This document shows positions 47,174-55,706 of a stretch of 64,000 bases of DNA, in pieces. The first letter of the stretch is position 1, and each line of letters opens with the position of its first letter. The notes under the pieces are model-generated. The model saw only the letters and a list, made by a program, of their open reading frames with translations. It made no database searches and was not told the origin of the DNA. The translations under genes were made by a program, and so were the position numbers. Source of the stretch: Nodosilinea nodulosa PCC 7104 (GTDB taxonomy: Bacteria > Cyanobacteriota > Cyanobacteriia > Phormidesmidales > Phormidesmidaceae). Where the stretch lies: NCBI RefSeq assembly GCF_000309385.1, contig NZ_JH976537.1, forward strand, positions 1,576,214 to 1,640,213, in the 5' to 3' direction.

Positions 47174-48265
47174 TCAACCATCGATGCGGTCAACCTGTTT
47201 GAAGGCCATTACCACCAGAGCATCGTCGGCCATCAACCGCTCGAAGGACTGGGGCTTAGGGTTGAGCAAAATCTCGCCGCCCCGGCGCACCCCCAGCAGC
47301 AGCAGCGGATTGTCGGTTTGGGTGGCGCTGTAGGTGCTGACCCACTGGCTGAGTTCGGTAAAGGTTTTGCCCCACAGGTGGCTGGGGTAACGGCCCGAAT
47401 CAATAAAGTAAAACTCGTTGGTGTCGTCGGAATAGGTGAGCAACTGCTGGTAAACCACCGACATATTTTTGAACATGGCGCTCTGGGCAATGATGCCAGC
47501 ACTGTAGTCGCGGGCCGACACTACCTCATCCACTCCGGCCTCCTGGAGGTGGCGGCGGCGGCTGAGGTTGACCAGTTCGGCAATCACGTGGATGTCTTTC
47601 TGCCGACCGGGAATATGCTCCAGATGCTTGATGGCCAGGGCAATCAGGGCATTTTTTTCGTCGGGAGCCTCGGTCTCCTCATCGGCCAGCAAAATAACCG
47701 CCCTGGCCTGGGAGGCATAGAGGCGCTCTAGGGTGGCGTGGTGGGTGGGGTCGTCTTGCACAAAGTGAACCCAATCGCTGAAGCCGCTGCGATCGCTCAG
47801 AAAAGCCGGAATGCGATCGTCCACCAGCGCCGAGGCCGCCACCACCACAATGTCGATGGGGCTATCTTTGTTGCCCTCCAGCAGCTGAGCGACAATGCCC
47901 GCCGCCTTATCGTTCCAGTTGCAGATAATAATGTGGTCTTTAAACACACTCACAGAGGTCTCCGATCGCAGGGCGCGGGTCACAAAGAGGGCAGAAATCC
48001 TGCCGCTGATAGCCCCAAAGATAAACGTGCCCGAAATTAGCAGCAGCAGTTGCAGCACCCGCCCAACGGGGCTTTTGGGCTTGTCGGGGTATTCCCCCAT
48101 CAGGGTAATGACGATATTTTCGAGCACCACCCAGGGGGCTGTGCCATTGGCCCCACGGCTCTCCTGCCACAGCAGCAGCCCCACCACGCCCGCCAGCGCC
48201 AGCGCCACAGCCAGGGCAATCAGCCGCTGCCACCGCTTACGATTGAGGTTTGGCATCACCGTCAT
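47174..48265 (-). CDS. Ion channel with TrkA/RCK-type NAD-binding domains
   Basis: A membrane channel subunit of about 363 residues. A first helix (RLIALAVALALAGVVGLLLW) is followed by a pore region ITLMGEYPDKPKSPVG and a second helix LLLISGTFIFGAISG, then a TrkA-N/RCK domain beginning HIIICNWNDKAAGIVAQLLEG. The pore sequence GEYPDK is not the canonical TVGYG filter, and the layout recalls the CASTOR/POLLUX-like channels, so ion selectivity is open. ATG 48265 is preferred; an upstream frame to 48415 lacks features. It is divergent from the NACHT-pentapeptide gene with 161 bases between. Confidence 0.82.
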   Translation of the reverse strand: MTVMPNLNRKRWQRLIALAVALALAGVVGLLLWQESRGANGTAPWVVLENIVITLMGEYPDKPKSPVGRVLQLLLLISGTFIFGAISGRISALFVTRALRSETSVSVFKDHIIICNWNDKAAGIVAQLLEGNKDSPIDIVVVAASALVDDRIPAFLSDRSGFSDWVHFVQDDPTHHATLERLYASQARAVILLADEETEAPDEKNALIALAIKHLEHIPGRQKDIHVIAELVNLSRRRHLQEAGVDEVVSARDYSAGIIAQSAMFKNMSVVYQQLLTYSDDTNEFYFIDSGRYPSHLWGKTFTELSQWVSTYSATQTDNPLLLLGVRRGGEILLNPKPQSFERLMADDALVVMAFKQVDRIDG

Positions 48266-48426
48266 AGACACGGGGTTTGGAATCTGGGAATGAGAAGATG
48301 AAAACGCCAGAAATATGCCATCAAACCCTAGGGTACCGTTAGGCTGGTCAATAACTCTGGGTTTTAGGCAACACTCCTGGCTCGGCCCTAACCCATCACG
48401 CCCATCCACCAGCACTGCACACTGCT

Positions 48427-51162
48427 ATGGCTACCCGCCTCTGGAACTTTCTCACCACCGACGTTGGCGACCTGGTTTCGCTCAAGACTATCGACAGTGC
48501 CGCCGATGCCGCCGACGCGGTACTGGGTTTGGCAGAGGTACTGGCCGAAGAAGGTCCAAACGTGCAAAAGCTGGCCCCGCTGGTTGGCCAGCTCGACTCG
48601 CTACTCGATGCCCTCAACTCGCCCCTGGGCAAGCTGGTGGGCGCAACCCTGCCCTTTGTCTCTATTGGAACTGGGCTGCTGAAGTTTTATCTGGAGACCA
48701 CAAAGAAAGAACCGACTCTGGCCCAGTCGGTGGCGCTGGTGAGCCAGGCCGCCTACTTGGAGAGCTTTCGGGAGTTTGTTAAACAGCATCCTAAGTTGGA
48801 GCAATGGCTCAACGCCAAAGACGGCACTCTCCAGGCTAAGAACATCACCCCCGCCGTTAAAGCCCTGGGCCAATTTGAGCTAACGGATAAAGAGGCCCGC
48901 TTTGCCACACTGTACTTTCATCAGTCGGCTCTGGCGATCGCGTTTAATGACGCTCTAAATGCGCGGCTGGTGCAGCTGGGGGCAAAGCCGGACCTAGCCA
49001 ACCAAATTGTCGACCGCGTTGCTCAAAACACCAATCGGCACATGCGGAATGCGATCGCCGATGCCGCCCCCGACCTCCAGCGCGTAGTGGAGTGGTACCG
49101 CACGGGCGGCGACCAGGTGTTTGAAAAGTACCTCAGCATCGATAGCTATCTGGATGAGGCGATCGCCCCCTGCCCCCACCAACAGGTCTTTGCTGAAGAC
49201 TTCACCTTTAGCGACATCTACGTGCCCCTCAAGGCCCAGGCTCTAACTTCAGCAGGAGAAGCCAACGGCACTGAGGAATCCTTTGTTTTAGAGGCATGGG
49301 CGCGGCAATGTCTCAATGACTCCACTAAGTCAGGTCAGGTGATGTTTGTGCAGGGTGGGCCAGGGCGGGGCAAAAGCGTGTTTTGCCGCATGTTTGCCGA
49401 CTGGGTGCGTCGCCACGAGCATCCCCGCTGGACGCCGATTCTGATTCGCCTGCGGGATGTGTCGGTGCTGTCGAATGATTTTGAGGAAACGCTGGCCAAG
49501 GCGATCGATCGCGACTTTGCCAAGACCGACTCTGGCTGGCTGACCGATCGCAACGTCAACTTTCTCTTCATCCTCGACGGTTTCGACGAACTGCTGATGG
49601 AGGGCCGCACCAGCGGCGGGCTCGATCGCTTTCTCGATCAGGTGGGGCGGTTTCAGGAGCAGTGTGCCAGAAATTCTGAAAAGAACCACCGAATTCTGAT
49701 CACAGGCCGCACCCTGTCGCTGCAATCCATCGAGCGCAGCCTGCCGCCCAACCTGGAGCGGGTCGAAATTTTACCCATGGATGACGACCTGCAAGCCCAG
49801 TGGTTCGTCAAATGGGGCAGGCTCATGGGCCAAGACCCCAACTATCTCAGGGGCATTCTCAAAGACCCACGCCTGCCCGATCGCCTGCAAGAGCTGGCCC
49901 GCGAACCGCTGCTGCTGTACCTGCTGGGGGCCATGCACCGCGACGGTGCCCTGCGCCTGGAGATGTTTGAGGGGGCCGAAGGCGCTAAGGCCAAAGTACT
50001 GATCTACGAAACCGCGCTGGATTGGGTGCTTACAAAACAGCGCCCTGAGCGACTGAACTTAGACATCGCTGAACTCGACACCGAGAGCCTACGCCGCATT
50101 CTCATGGAGGCGGGGCTGTGTGTAGTGCAATCGGGTATGGAGTTTGCGCGGATTGGTGCGATCGCCCAGCGACTGCAACAAGACAGCGCCGCCAAACAGT
50201 TTCTCGACGCGGCCCAGCAGCGCCTGCAAGACAGCGAAGCCCCCCTCCGCAATGCCCTGGCGGCGTTCTACATGCAGTCGGGTCGTCAGGGCGAGGGCTC
50301 GATCGAATTTGTCCACAAAAGCTTTGGCGAATTTCTCTGCGCCGAACGCATCGTCAAAAGCCTGATCGACTGGTGCCAACCAGGCCGCAACCGCGAATAC
50401 GACATCCAAGACGCTGAATTTTGCTGGGGCGTGTATGACCTGTTAGGCTGCCATGTACTGACCTCGGAAATCCTAGAGTTAGTTATTCAGCTACTTCTAG
50501 AGTTAGTTATTCAGCTACTTCTAGATTGTGCTAGTGACGAAATTGAAAGGCTTTTCGATCGTCTTTACAGCTTTTACTTAAGCTGGCGAGAAGGCGATTT
50601 CATCGATTCGTTGGCTGAGAACTTACCACAAAGGAAACAGCGTCAAATTCAAGATTTTAGAAGTGATTCAAATCAAAAACTTGGAATTAGGCAGATAGAT
50701 TTCTTCGCTGGAATTAATGCACTCTGCCTGATTTTGAATATCAGGAATTCATCATTGCTAGAAAAAGACGATTTCTATCCCTTTGGGGATCCTAGCAAGC
50801 TTGAGAAGGAACATTGGGTCTACACTGACCTTTCCCAAATCATAGATTACAGTTCGTGTGTTTCGCCTACTATATTTCTTAAAGTGGTTGGTCCGCACTT
50901 ACAAGGAGTCAACATCAGCAGGCAATTTCTTGAGAGCGCAAACTTGAGTTTCCTGAATTTAGAAAATGCCAATATTCAGAACTCAGTTTTGTTTGCTTCC
51001 AATCTAACAAATTCCAATTTAAAAAATGCGAACTTAACGGGAGCAAGACTAGAAGGAATCTATTGGAATGAAGATACTAACTGGGATAATGTAATTGGAC
51101 TCGACAAAGCGATCGGTGTTCCTGATGCACTTAAACGTCAGCTTGGCCTCGATCGCCCGTAG
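48427..51162 (+). CDS. NACHT NTPase with helical N-domain and C-terminal pentapeptide repeats
   Basis: A 911-residue STAND-type protein. Residues 1-225 form a helical domain shared with the short protein at 22970; residues about 300-480 form NACHT with Walker A GGPGRGKS (310-317) and Walker B FLFILDGFDEL (379-389); a winged-helix-like region with VHKSFGEFLCAERIV follows near 625-640; residues about 820-890 are pentapeptide repeats (ANLSFLNLENANIQN, SNLKNANLTGARLEG). In analogy with bacterial NLR-like proteins, the N-domain would be the effector and the repeats the sensor or scaffold; this is inference. A 24-base tandem duplication at 50473 adds ELVIQLLL twice. From about 50460 the DNA becomes clearly AT-richer, as if the C-terminal part were replaced. 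Confidence 0.88.
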   Translation: MATRLWNFLTTDVGDLVSLKTIDSAADAADAVLGLAEVLAEEGPNVQKLAPLVGQLDSLLDALNSPLGKLVGATLPFVSIGTGLLKFYLETTKKEPTLAQSVALVSQAAYLESFREFVKQHPKLEQWLNAKDGTLQAKNITPAVKALGQFELTDKEARFATLYFHQSALAIAFNDALNARLVQLGAKPDLANQIVDRVAQNTNRHMRNAIADAAPDLQRVVEWYRTGGDQVFEKYLSIDSYLDEAIAPCPHQQVFAEDFTFSDIYVPLKAQALTSAGEANGTEESFVLEAWARQCLNDSTKSGQVMFVQGGPGRGKSVFCRMFADWVRRHEHPRWTPILIRLRDVSVLSNDFEETLAKAIDRDFAKTDSGWLTDRNVNFLFILDGFDELLMEGRTSGGLDRFLDQVGRFQEQCARNSEKNHRILITGRTLSLQSIERSLPPNLERVEILPMDDDLQAQWFVKWGRLMGQDPNYLRGILKDPRLPDRLQELAREPLLLYLLGAMHRDGALRLEMFEGAEGAKAKVLIYETALDWVLTKQRPERLNLDIAELDTESLRRILMEAGLCVVQSGMEFARIGAIAQRLQQDSAAKQFLDAAQQRLQDSEAPLRNALAAFYMQSGRQGEGSIEFVHKSFGEFLCAERIVKSLIDWCQPGRNREYDIQDAEFCWGVYDLLGCHVLTSEILELVIQLLLELVIQLLLDCASDEIERLFDRLYSFYLSWREGDFIDSLAENLPQRKQRQIQDFRSDSNQKLGIRQIDFFAGINALCLILNIRNSSLLEKDDFYPFGDPSKLEKEHWVYTDLSQIIDYSSCVSPTIFLKVVGPHLQGVNISRQFLESANLSFLNLENANIQNSVLFASNLTNSNLKNANLTGARLEGIYWNEDTNWDNVIGLDKAIGVPDALKRQLGLDRP
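50473..50520. repeat. Perfect 24-base in-frame tandem duplication
   Basis: Two identical 24-base units (50473-50496 and 50497-50520) starting CTAGAGTTAG lie inside the NACHT-pentapeptide gene. They code for residues 683-698, two copies of an eight-residue hydrophobic helix segment. Perfect identity indicates a recent event. Confidence 0.95.
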
Positions 51163-51256
51163 GGTGCCTTCGGCTGGCCAATATCCTCAGCAAATCTGCA
51201 ACACTCCTGCTCAGCCAACGCACCAAAGCTCATCCACCAAAACATTCGCTACTGCC

Positions 51257-51320
51257 AGAAACCGGGTTTCTTCTTTGCATCGATAAGGGCCATTAACACA
51301 GCCTCAGAAACCCGGTTTCT
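51257..51320. terminator. Paired AGAAACC repeats between convergent genes
   Basis: AGAAACCGGGTTTCT (51257-51271) and AGAAACCCGGTTTCT (51306-51320) are exact reverse complements and each is nearly self-complementary. They lie between the stops of the NACHT gene and the small minus-strand gene, so they may act as a two-way terminator. The motif resembles interspersed repeats common in cyanobacteria. Confidence 0.55.
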
Positions 51321-51331
51321 AAATTCTATGG

Positions 51332-51532
51332 CTACCTGCCCAATACAGTCGAGACAATCACCGTCACCGTCGCCGCCGCAATCAGGCTAAAGGCAAGCTG
51401 AACTACCCACTGAGTCGCTTTTTGGTAGTTGTCAAACTTTTGGTTAAACCGCTCAACTTCTTGCTTCAGTTCCCGAATCTCAGTAATCACCTGCTGCGAG
51501 TCGCTTCTATCATCCGTTGCTTGGGCCATCAC
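51332..51532 (-). CDS. Small coiled-coil single-pass membrane protein
   Basis: A 66-residue protein that I cannot assign to a named family. Residues 10-40 form a charged helix with heptad character (QQVITEIRELKQEVERFNQK), followed by one membrane helix, WVVQLAFSLIAAATVTVIVS, and a short tail. Start is ATG ATG, second possible at 51529. The architecture, a soluble coiled coil with one C-terminal helix, is common among small cyanobacterial proteins near Uma2 and NACHT genes, and its role is unknown. It converges on the NACHT-pentapeptide gene. Confidence 0.65.
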   Translation of the reverse strand: MMAQATDDRSDSQQVITEIRELKQEVERFNQKFDNYQKATQWVVQLAFSLIAAATVTVIVSTVLGR

Positions 51533-51640
51533 AGGTAAAAGGTATGGTTATATCCATCAATCTTACCGCAAGCCTCAAAACAGCAGTTTAAGGAGAATTC
51601 TTTTCTGTGGCACCATAGGAGTACATCACTGCAAAGGCCC

Positions 51641-52288
51641 ATGGCTACTAGCGCTCCCAACACCCAGGCCAATATGGCCCTTGGCGAAAAGCGGGTGACG
51701 CTGCGCGGTCTAGACTGGCAGGCTTACCAGCAAATTTACCAGGCCCTGCCCCAGACCCGTGCGGCTCGCTTTACCTACGATCGCGGTGCGCTCGAAATCA
51801 CCATGCCCCTCGAAGATCACGAATTTGCGGTGCGTCTGATTGAGCTGTTTATTCGCATTTTGGTGGTAGAGCGGGGGCTAAAAATCAAAACCCTGGGCTC
51901 CACCACCCTCGATCGCGAAGATTTAGATCGCGGTGCCGAGCCCGATAACGCCTACTACATTCAAAATCAGCCCCTAGTGGTGGGCAAAACCATTGACCTA
52001 CAAACCGACCCACCCCCCGATCTGGTGGTGGAAGTTGACATCACCCACAGCGATATTGACAAGCTCGGCCTCTATGCCAACCTGGGAATACCGGAATTTT
52101 GGCGCTACAACGGCAAGATCTGGCGCATTTACCAGCTTGAAAACGCGATGTACCAGGAAGTTGAGACCAGCCCCACGTTTCCTATGGTGGCCAAAGCCAA
52201 ACTGTACGAGTTCCTGGCCCAGGCCAAGCTAGACGAAGTTGATGCAGAAATAACTCTCCGACGATGGCTGCAATCTTTAGCCACATAG
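51641..52288 (+). CDS. Uma2 family endonuclease (DUF820)
   Basis: A 215-residue PD-(D/E)XK-fold nuclease of the Uma2 family, expanded in cyanobacteria. The core is seen in LEITMPLEDHEFAVRLIE, TTLDREDLDRGAEPDNAYYI and PPDLVVEVDITHSDIDKLGLYANLGIPEFW, containing the catalytic Asp, Glu and a following Lys. The target and role are not established; relations to mobile elements and to conflict systems have been suggested. It starts at an ATG after a short gap from the small minus-strand gene and is complete. Confidence 0.9.
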   Translation: MATSAPNTQANMALGEKRVTLRGLDWQAYQQIYQALPQTRAARFTYDRGALEITMPLEDHEFAVRLIELFIRILVVERGLKIKTLGSTTLDREDLDRGAEPDNAYYIQNQPLVVGKTIDLQTDPPPDLVVEVDITHSDIDKLGLYANLGIPEFWRYNGKIWRIYQLENAMYQEVETSPTFPMVAKAKLYEFLAQAKLDEVDAEITLRRWLQSLAT

Positions 52289-52341
52289 CTCAATATTCCT
52301 AGCCAATTCGGGCTGCAAAAGCCAAGCTTTTTGCGTTCTTA

Positions 52342-53034
52342 TCAACTTAAAGCCAGGGCAACAGCCGCCTCGGCGTGGATGCGGGTGGTGGGAAACAGCG
52401 GCACCGTCGCCGTCGCATCGCCCACCAGCAGCTCTAGCTCGGTGCAGCCCAGAATCACCCCCTCGGCTCCGGCCTCAACCAGCTCCTGACAGATCCCCAG
52501 CACCGTCTGGCGCGACTCAGGCTTAAACTGCCCCTGGCACAGCTCATCATAGATAATCTGGTGCACCGCCGCCCGGCCCGCATCATTAGGAATGATCACC
52601 TCCAGGCCGTGATTCTCGACCAGGCGCTGGCGGTAGAAGTCTTGCTCCATGGTGAACCTGGTGCCCAGTAGCCCCACGCGCCCTAGCCCCTGGGCTTTAA
52701 TGGCCTCGGCCACCGCATCGGCAATGTGCACCAGGGGCACAGAAATGCGGGCCTCAACATCATCGGCCACCAGGTGCATCGTGTTGGTGCAAATCAGCAC
52801 CATGCTGGCTCCGGCCATTTGCAGCTGTTGGGCGGCCTCCACCAGGATGGCTGAAATATCGCTCCACTGGCCCTCGTGCTGCATGGCGGCCAGGTCGGCA
52901 AAATCGACCGAGAACAGAATCACCTTGGCGGAATGCAGCCCTCCCCGCCGGGCCTGGGTCGTTTGGTTGAGAATGCGGTAGTACTCCAGGGAAGACTCCC
53001 AGCTCATGCCGCCAATTAGGCCAATGGTTTTCAA
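52342..53034 (-). CDS. Aspartate/glutamate racemase family protein
   Basis: A 230-residue cofactor-independent amino acid racemase of the Asp/Glu (RacX/YgeA) type. The two catalytic cysteines sit in LICTNTMHLVAD and ILGCTELELLVG, both intact. The N-terminus IGLIGGMSWESSLEYYRILNQ is the family signature. It probably supplies a D-amino acid or racemises broad substrates in the cytosol. It is transcribed divergently from the rhodanese gene with 156 bases between the two starts, which hold a double palindrome. Confidence 0.9.
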   Translation of the reverse strand: MKTIGLIGGMSWESSLEYYRILNQTTQARRGGLHSAKVILFSVDFADLAAMQHEGQWSDISAILVEAAQQLQMAGASMVLICTNTMHLVADDVEARISVPLVHIADAVAEAIKAQGLGRVGLLGTRFTMEQDFYRQRLVENHGLEVIIPNDAGRAAVHQIIYDELCQGQFKPESRQTVLGICQELVEAGAEGVILGCTELELLVGDATATVPLFPTTRIHAEAAVALALS

Positions 53035-53118
53035 TGGATGCCTCCTAGTCCTAGCGCGTTGGGATGTGCCCTGGGTATATCACCTTTCCGGGACGATGGG
53101 GTATGGTTGCGTAAGTTT

Positions 53119-53142
53119 AGGCATGCCTAGCCAGGCATGCCT
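53119..53142. promoter_or_regulatory. Two palindromes AGGCATGCCT, 4 bases apart
   Basis: Two perfect copies of the 10-base palindrome AGGCATGCCT at 53119-53128 and 53133-53142, with AGCC between, lie in the divergent region of the racemase and rhodanese genes. Spacing of 14 bases centre to centre would not put both on the same helix face. It could be an operator for a dimeric regulator or a dispersed repeat. Confidence 0.4.
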
Positions 53143-53190
53143 GACCGGGTGAACGGACTGTCCAACCCCATCTGCTTCTAAAATTGACCT

Positions 53191-53550
53191 ATGACGTTTG
53201 CCTCCGACACCGCTCCCTACGAACCCCTCAGCGTTGAAGCCCTGGCACAGCGCCTGGCTGAGGCGGACGAAGATGTGCAGCTAATCGATGTGCGCGAGCC
53301 TTTTGAAGTGGAGACCGCCAGCCTGGAGGGGTTTGTAAATCTGCCCCTGAGCGAATTCGCCGCCTGGGCTGACACGATCCACAGTCGTTTTGAGGCCGAT
53401 CGCGAAACCATTGTGCTCTGCCACCACGGCATGCGATCGGCCCAGATGTGCGGCTGGCTGGCCCAGCAGGGCTTTACCCAGCTCAAGAATGTGACCGGCG
53501 GCATCGATGCCTACTCGCTGATGGTCGATCGATCGGTACCCCGCTACTAG
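53191..53550 (+). CDS. Rhodanese-like domain protein
   Basis: A 119-residue single-domain rhodanese. The signature VQLIDVREPFEVETASLEG and the active-site loop CHHGMRSAQM with the catalytic Cys are present. It would transfer sulfane sulfur or act in arsenate/thiol chemistry; the partner is unknown. The gene ends 22 bases before the NACHT-membrane gene, so the two may be co-transcribed. Confidence 0.9.
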   Translation: MTFASDTAPYEPLSVEALAQRLAEADEDVQLIDVREPFEVETASLEGFVNLPLSEFAAWADTIHSRFEADRETIVLCHHGMRSAQMCGWLAQQGFTQLKNVTGGIDAYSLMVDRSVPRY

Positions 53551-53571
53551 GCTCGCTGCGAAGGTTGACCC

Positions 53572-55284
53572 ATGGTTACCAGTACCCTGCGATCGCTGAT
53601 TCCTGGCCAGCCCCCGGTGGCGGCTGACCTGCGGACGCTGGCAGCGGTGGTGGGGCCGCAGCTAACGGCCCATCGCCGGGGTTTGCCCCTGGTCGCCTCA
53701 CCCCGCGAGATTCCCATGAATTACCGGGTGTGGGGGCTTCAGTTTGGCCGCCAAGACAACCAGGTGCTGACCTCCGTGGGGGCGATCGCCGATCTGTTTC
53801 AGCGCGACGGCATCGACGGTCGGCTGCTCATTTTAGGCGAGGCGGGGGTCGGCAAAACCCATACCCTGCTGGCGGTGGGCGATCTGCTGCGGCAGCGCGG
53901 CGGCCCGGTGCCGGTGCTGCTGGATGTCTCGGCCTGGGCCGGGGAGACCATGCGCGAGTGGCTGATGGCGACCCTGTGGCGCGAGTACCGCGTCGCCAAA
54001 GCCGCCGCCGCTAGTTGGATAGACACCGCCCAGCTCACTCTGCTGGTGGACGGGTTTGATCACCTGCCCGTGCCCCAGCAGCGCAAGTTTGCCGCCGCCC
54101 TGGAGGCGCTGCTGCGCACCAACCCCAACCAGACCGCCCTGCTCTGCTGCCGCCGCCAGGTGATGGAATCGTCGGGGCTGATTTTTGATCAGTTCAACGG
54201 GGGCATCAACATCATTCCGCTGGCGGCGCAGCAGGTCAAAGACTACGTGCTGGCCCAAAACCGCCCCGACCTGTGGCCAGTGATTAAGGGCAGCAAAGTG
54301 CTGCAACAGCTGGCCCGGCTGCCGCTGCACCTGACCATGCTGGTGGCGATGGCGAACCCAGCCGAGCCGCCCGTTCGCAATCAGGCCGACCTGGTGCAGC
54401 GCTACATCGATGACCGACTGGCCCAGGCCAAGGGCAATGCTGGCCAGCACCGGGCAACGCTGAGCTGGCTGGCCGGGCAGCTCGATCAGCGCCCCCGCCT
54501 GTTCTATCTGGACGACCTCCAGCGCACCTGGCTGCCCGAACCTCGTCAGCTGCTGTACCGGCTGCTGGTGGGGCTGGCGATCGCCCTGGTGATGGGGCTG
54601 GTGGGCGGCAACCTGCTGCTGGGGCTGGCCCTGGGACTCATGTTCTCGCAGATTGACCTGGAGAATTTTGCCTATTTTCGCCTCGGGCTGGCGATCGCCC
54701 CCCTGAGCCGCCTGGCGGCCATGGTGCTGACCTGCGGCCTGCTCGCCCTGGTACTGGGGCTGGGGTTGGGCACCCTGGGGGCGCTGCTGCTGACCCCGCT
54801 GAGGTTGGGCGTGCCTGGGTTCGGCTGGGCGGGGGCCGTGGGGGCTGTGCTCGGCACTGGCCTGGGGCTAGGGCTGCTGCTGCGGGGCGGCCAGGCGGGG
54901 GCCATGCAAAGCCGCCAAACCCCAAACCAGGACATTGCCCTGGCCCTGCGCAACACGCTGGTTTTGATGGTGGGGCTGGGGGCACTGCTGGCGCTGCTGC
55001 TGGTGCTGCCAGCGATGGCCAGCGGCCAGCCCCCCCTGGCGCTGCTGCCCCCCAACCGGATTCGGCTGCTGGTGGGGGCACTGGCGATCGCGGTGCTGTG
55101 GCTGTCCTTTGGGTTGCAGCACGGCGCTGTGCGGCTGCTGTTGGGAAGCCGCAATAGTCTGCCCCTGGCCGCCCGCCCCTGGCTCGATGCGATGGGGGCG
55201 GTGGGGCTGCTGCGCCGAGTGGGAGGGGGCTATGGCTTTGGCCACGAGATGCTGCGCCAGGCGATGGTCAAGGATCGCGCCTAG
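53572..55284 (+). CDS. NACHT-type NTPase with C-terminal membrane segments
   Basis: A 570-residue protein. Residues 85-300 form a P-loop NTPase of NACHT type: Walker A GEAGVGKT (89-96), Walker B LTLLVDGFDHL (155-165), and a winged-helix-like region ending near 300. From about residue 325 it has six or seven hydrophobic segments rich in Leu and Gly (LLYRLLVGLAIALVMGLVGG), then a short soluble end VGGGYGFGHEMLRQAMV. It lacks pentapeptide, TPR or HEAT repeats. The membrane part could be a pore-forming effector or simply an anchor. The rhodanese gene upstream is 22 bases away. Confidence 0.82.
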   Translation: MVTSTLRSLIPGQPPVAADLRTLAAVVGPQLTAHRRGLPLVASPREIPMNYRVWGLQFGRQDNQVLTSVGAIADLFQRDGIDGRLLILGEAGVGKTHTLLAVGDLLRQRGGPVPVLLDVSAWAGETMREWLMATLWREYRVAKAAAASWIDTAQLTLLVDGFDHLPVPQQRKFAAALEALLRTNPNQTALLCCRRQVMESSGLIFDQFNGGINIIPLAAQQVKDYVLAQNRPDLWPVIKGSKVLQQLARLPLHLTMLVAMANPAEPPVRNQADLVQRYIDDRLAQAKGNAGQHRATLSWLAGQLDQRPRLFYLDDLQRTWLPEPRQLLYRLLVGLAIALVMGLVGGNLLLGLALGLMFSQIDLENFAYFRLGLAIAPLSRLAAMVLTCGLLALVLGLGLGTLGALLLTPLRLGVPGFGWAGAVGAVLGTGLGLGLLLRGGQAGAMQSRQTPNQDIALALRNTLVLMVGLGALLALLLVLPAMASGQPPLALLPPNRIRLLVGALAIAVLWLSFGLQHGAVRLLLGSRNSLPLAARPWLDAMGAVGLLRRVGGGYGFGHEMLRQAMVKDRA

Positions 55285-55706
55285 GGGGCGATCGCGCCCA
55301 ATCCTCTCGCAGCGGCTATCTAATTGGTCCTAGGGCGAACTAATGCCGAACTCCCTGGCCTGCGAGTATTGCTTTGCTGGTGCCTGTTTGCAGGGGCCTA
55401 AAGCAGTAGAGAATGGGTTGCAGCCGTGGTGTAGTAACCCCAGGTACCCTTTAAATTCGCCTATGTCCTCCATACTGATGGTCGCTCGTGTGGCTCTAAG
55501 GAGAATTAGCCGGGATCTCTACGTGTGATATAGCTGTGGCCAGTCTGGTTAAGACAGGTCTCCTATGAACGTTCAAACGTTTGAACGCTCATAGGGTTTC
55601 TAGATGTCCTAACCCACGTGACTGTGGCTACAAGTGCAGCTCTGGCGACGTCGCCAAGAGAGTATTCACGCTCGCTTCACCTGCCCTCTACCCGTTCACT
55701 ACTTCT
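55285..55706. other. Intergenic leader region before the cellulose-synthase-like gene
   Basis: About 420 bases with no protein gene I can support. It contains the long near-perfect palindrome at 55562-55595, and a short open frame at 55343-55528 without family features. The lower GC content of 55480-55600 suggests promoter or leader function for the glycosyltransferase gene. Confidence 0.5.
55562..55595. promoter_or_regulatory. 34-base near-perfect palindrome
   Basis: The core GTTCAAACGTTTGAAC (55571-55586) is a perfect 16-base palindrome, and the symmetry extends to CCTATGA on the left and TCATAGG on the right with only one mismatched pair in 17. No T-run follows. It lies 112 bases before the cellulose-synthase-like start, so it could be an operator or a leader hairpin. 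Confidence 0.6.

Noticed and set aside
55343-55528. Open frame of 61 codons starting MPNSLACEYCFAGACLQG
   Set aside because: No family features, no ribosome site, composition like the surrounding non-coding DNA; it lies in the leader of the cellulose-synthase-like gene.
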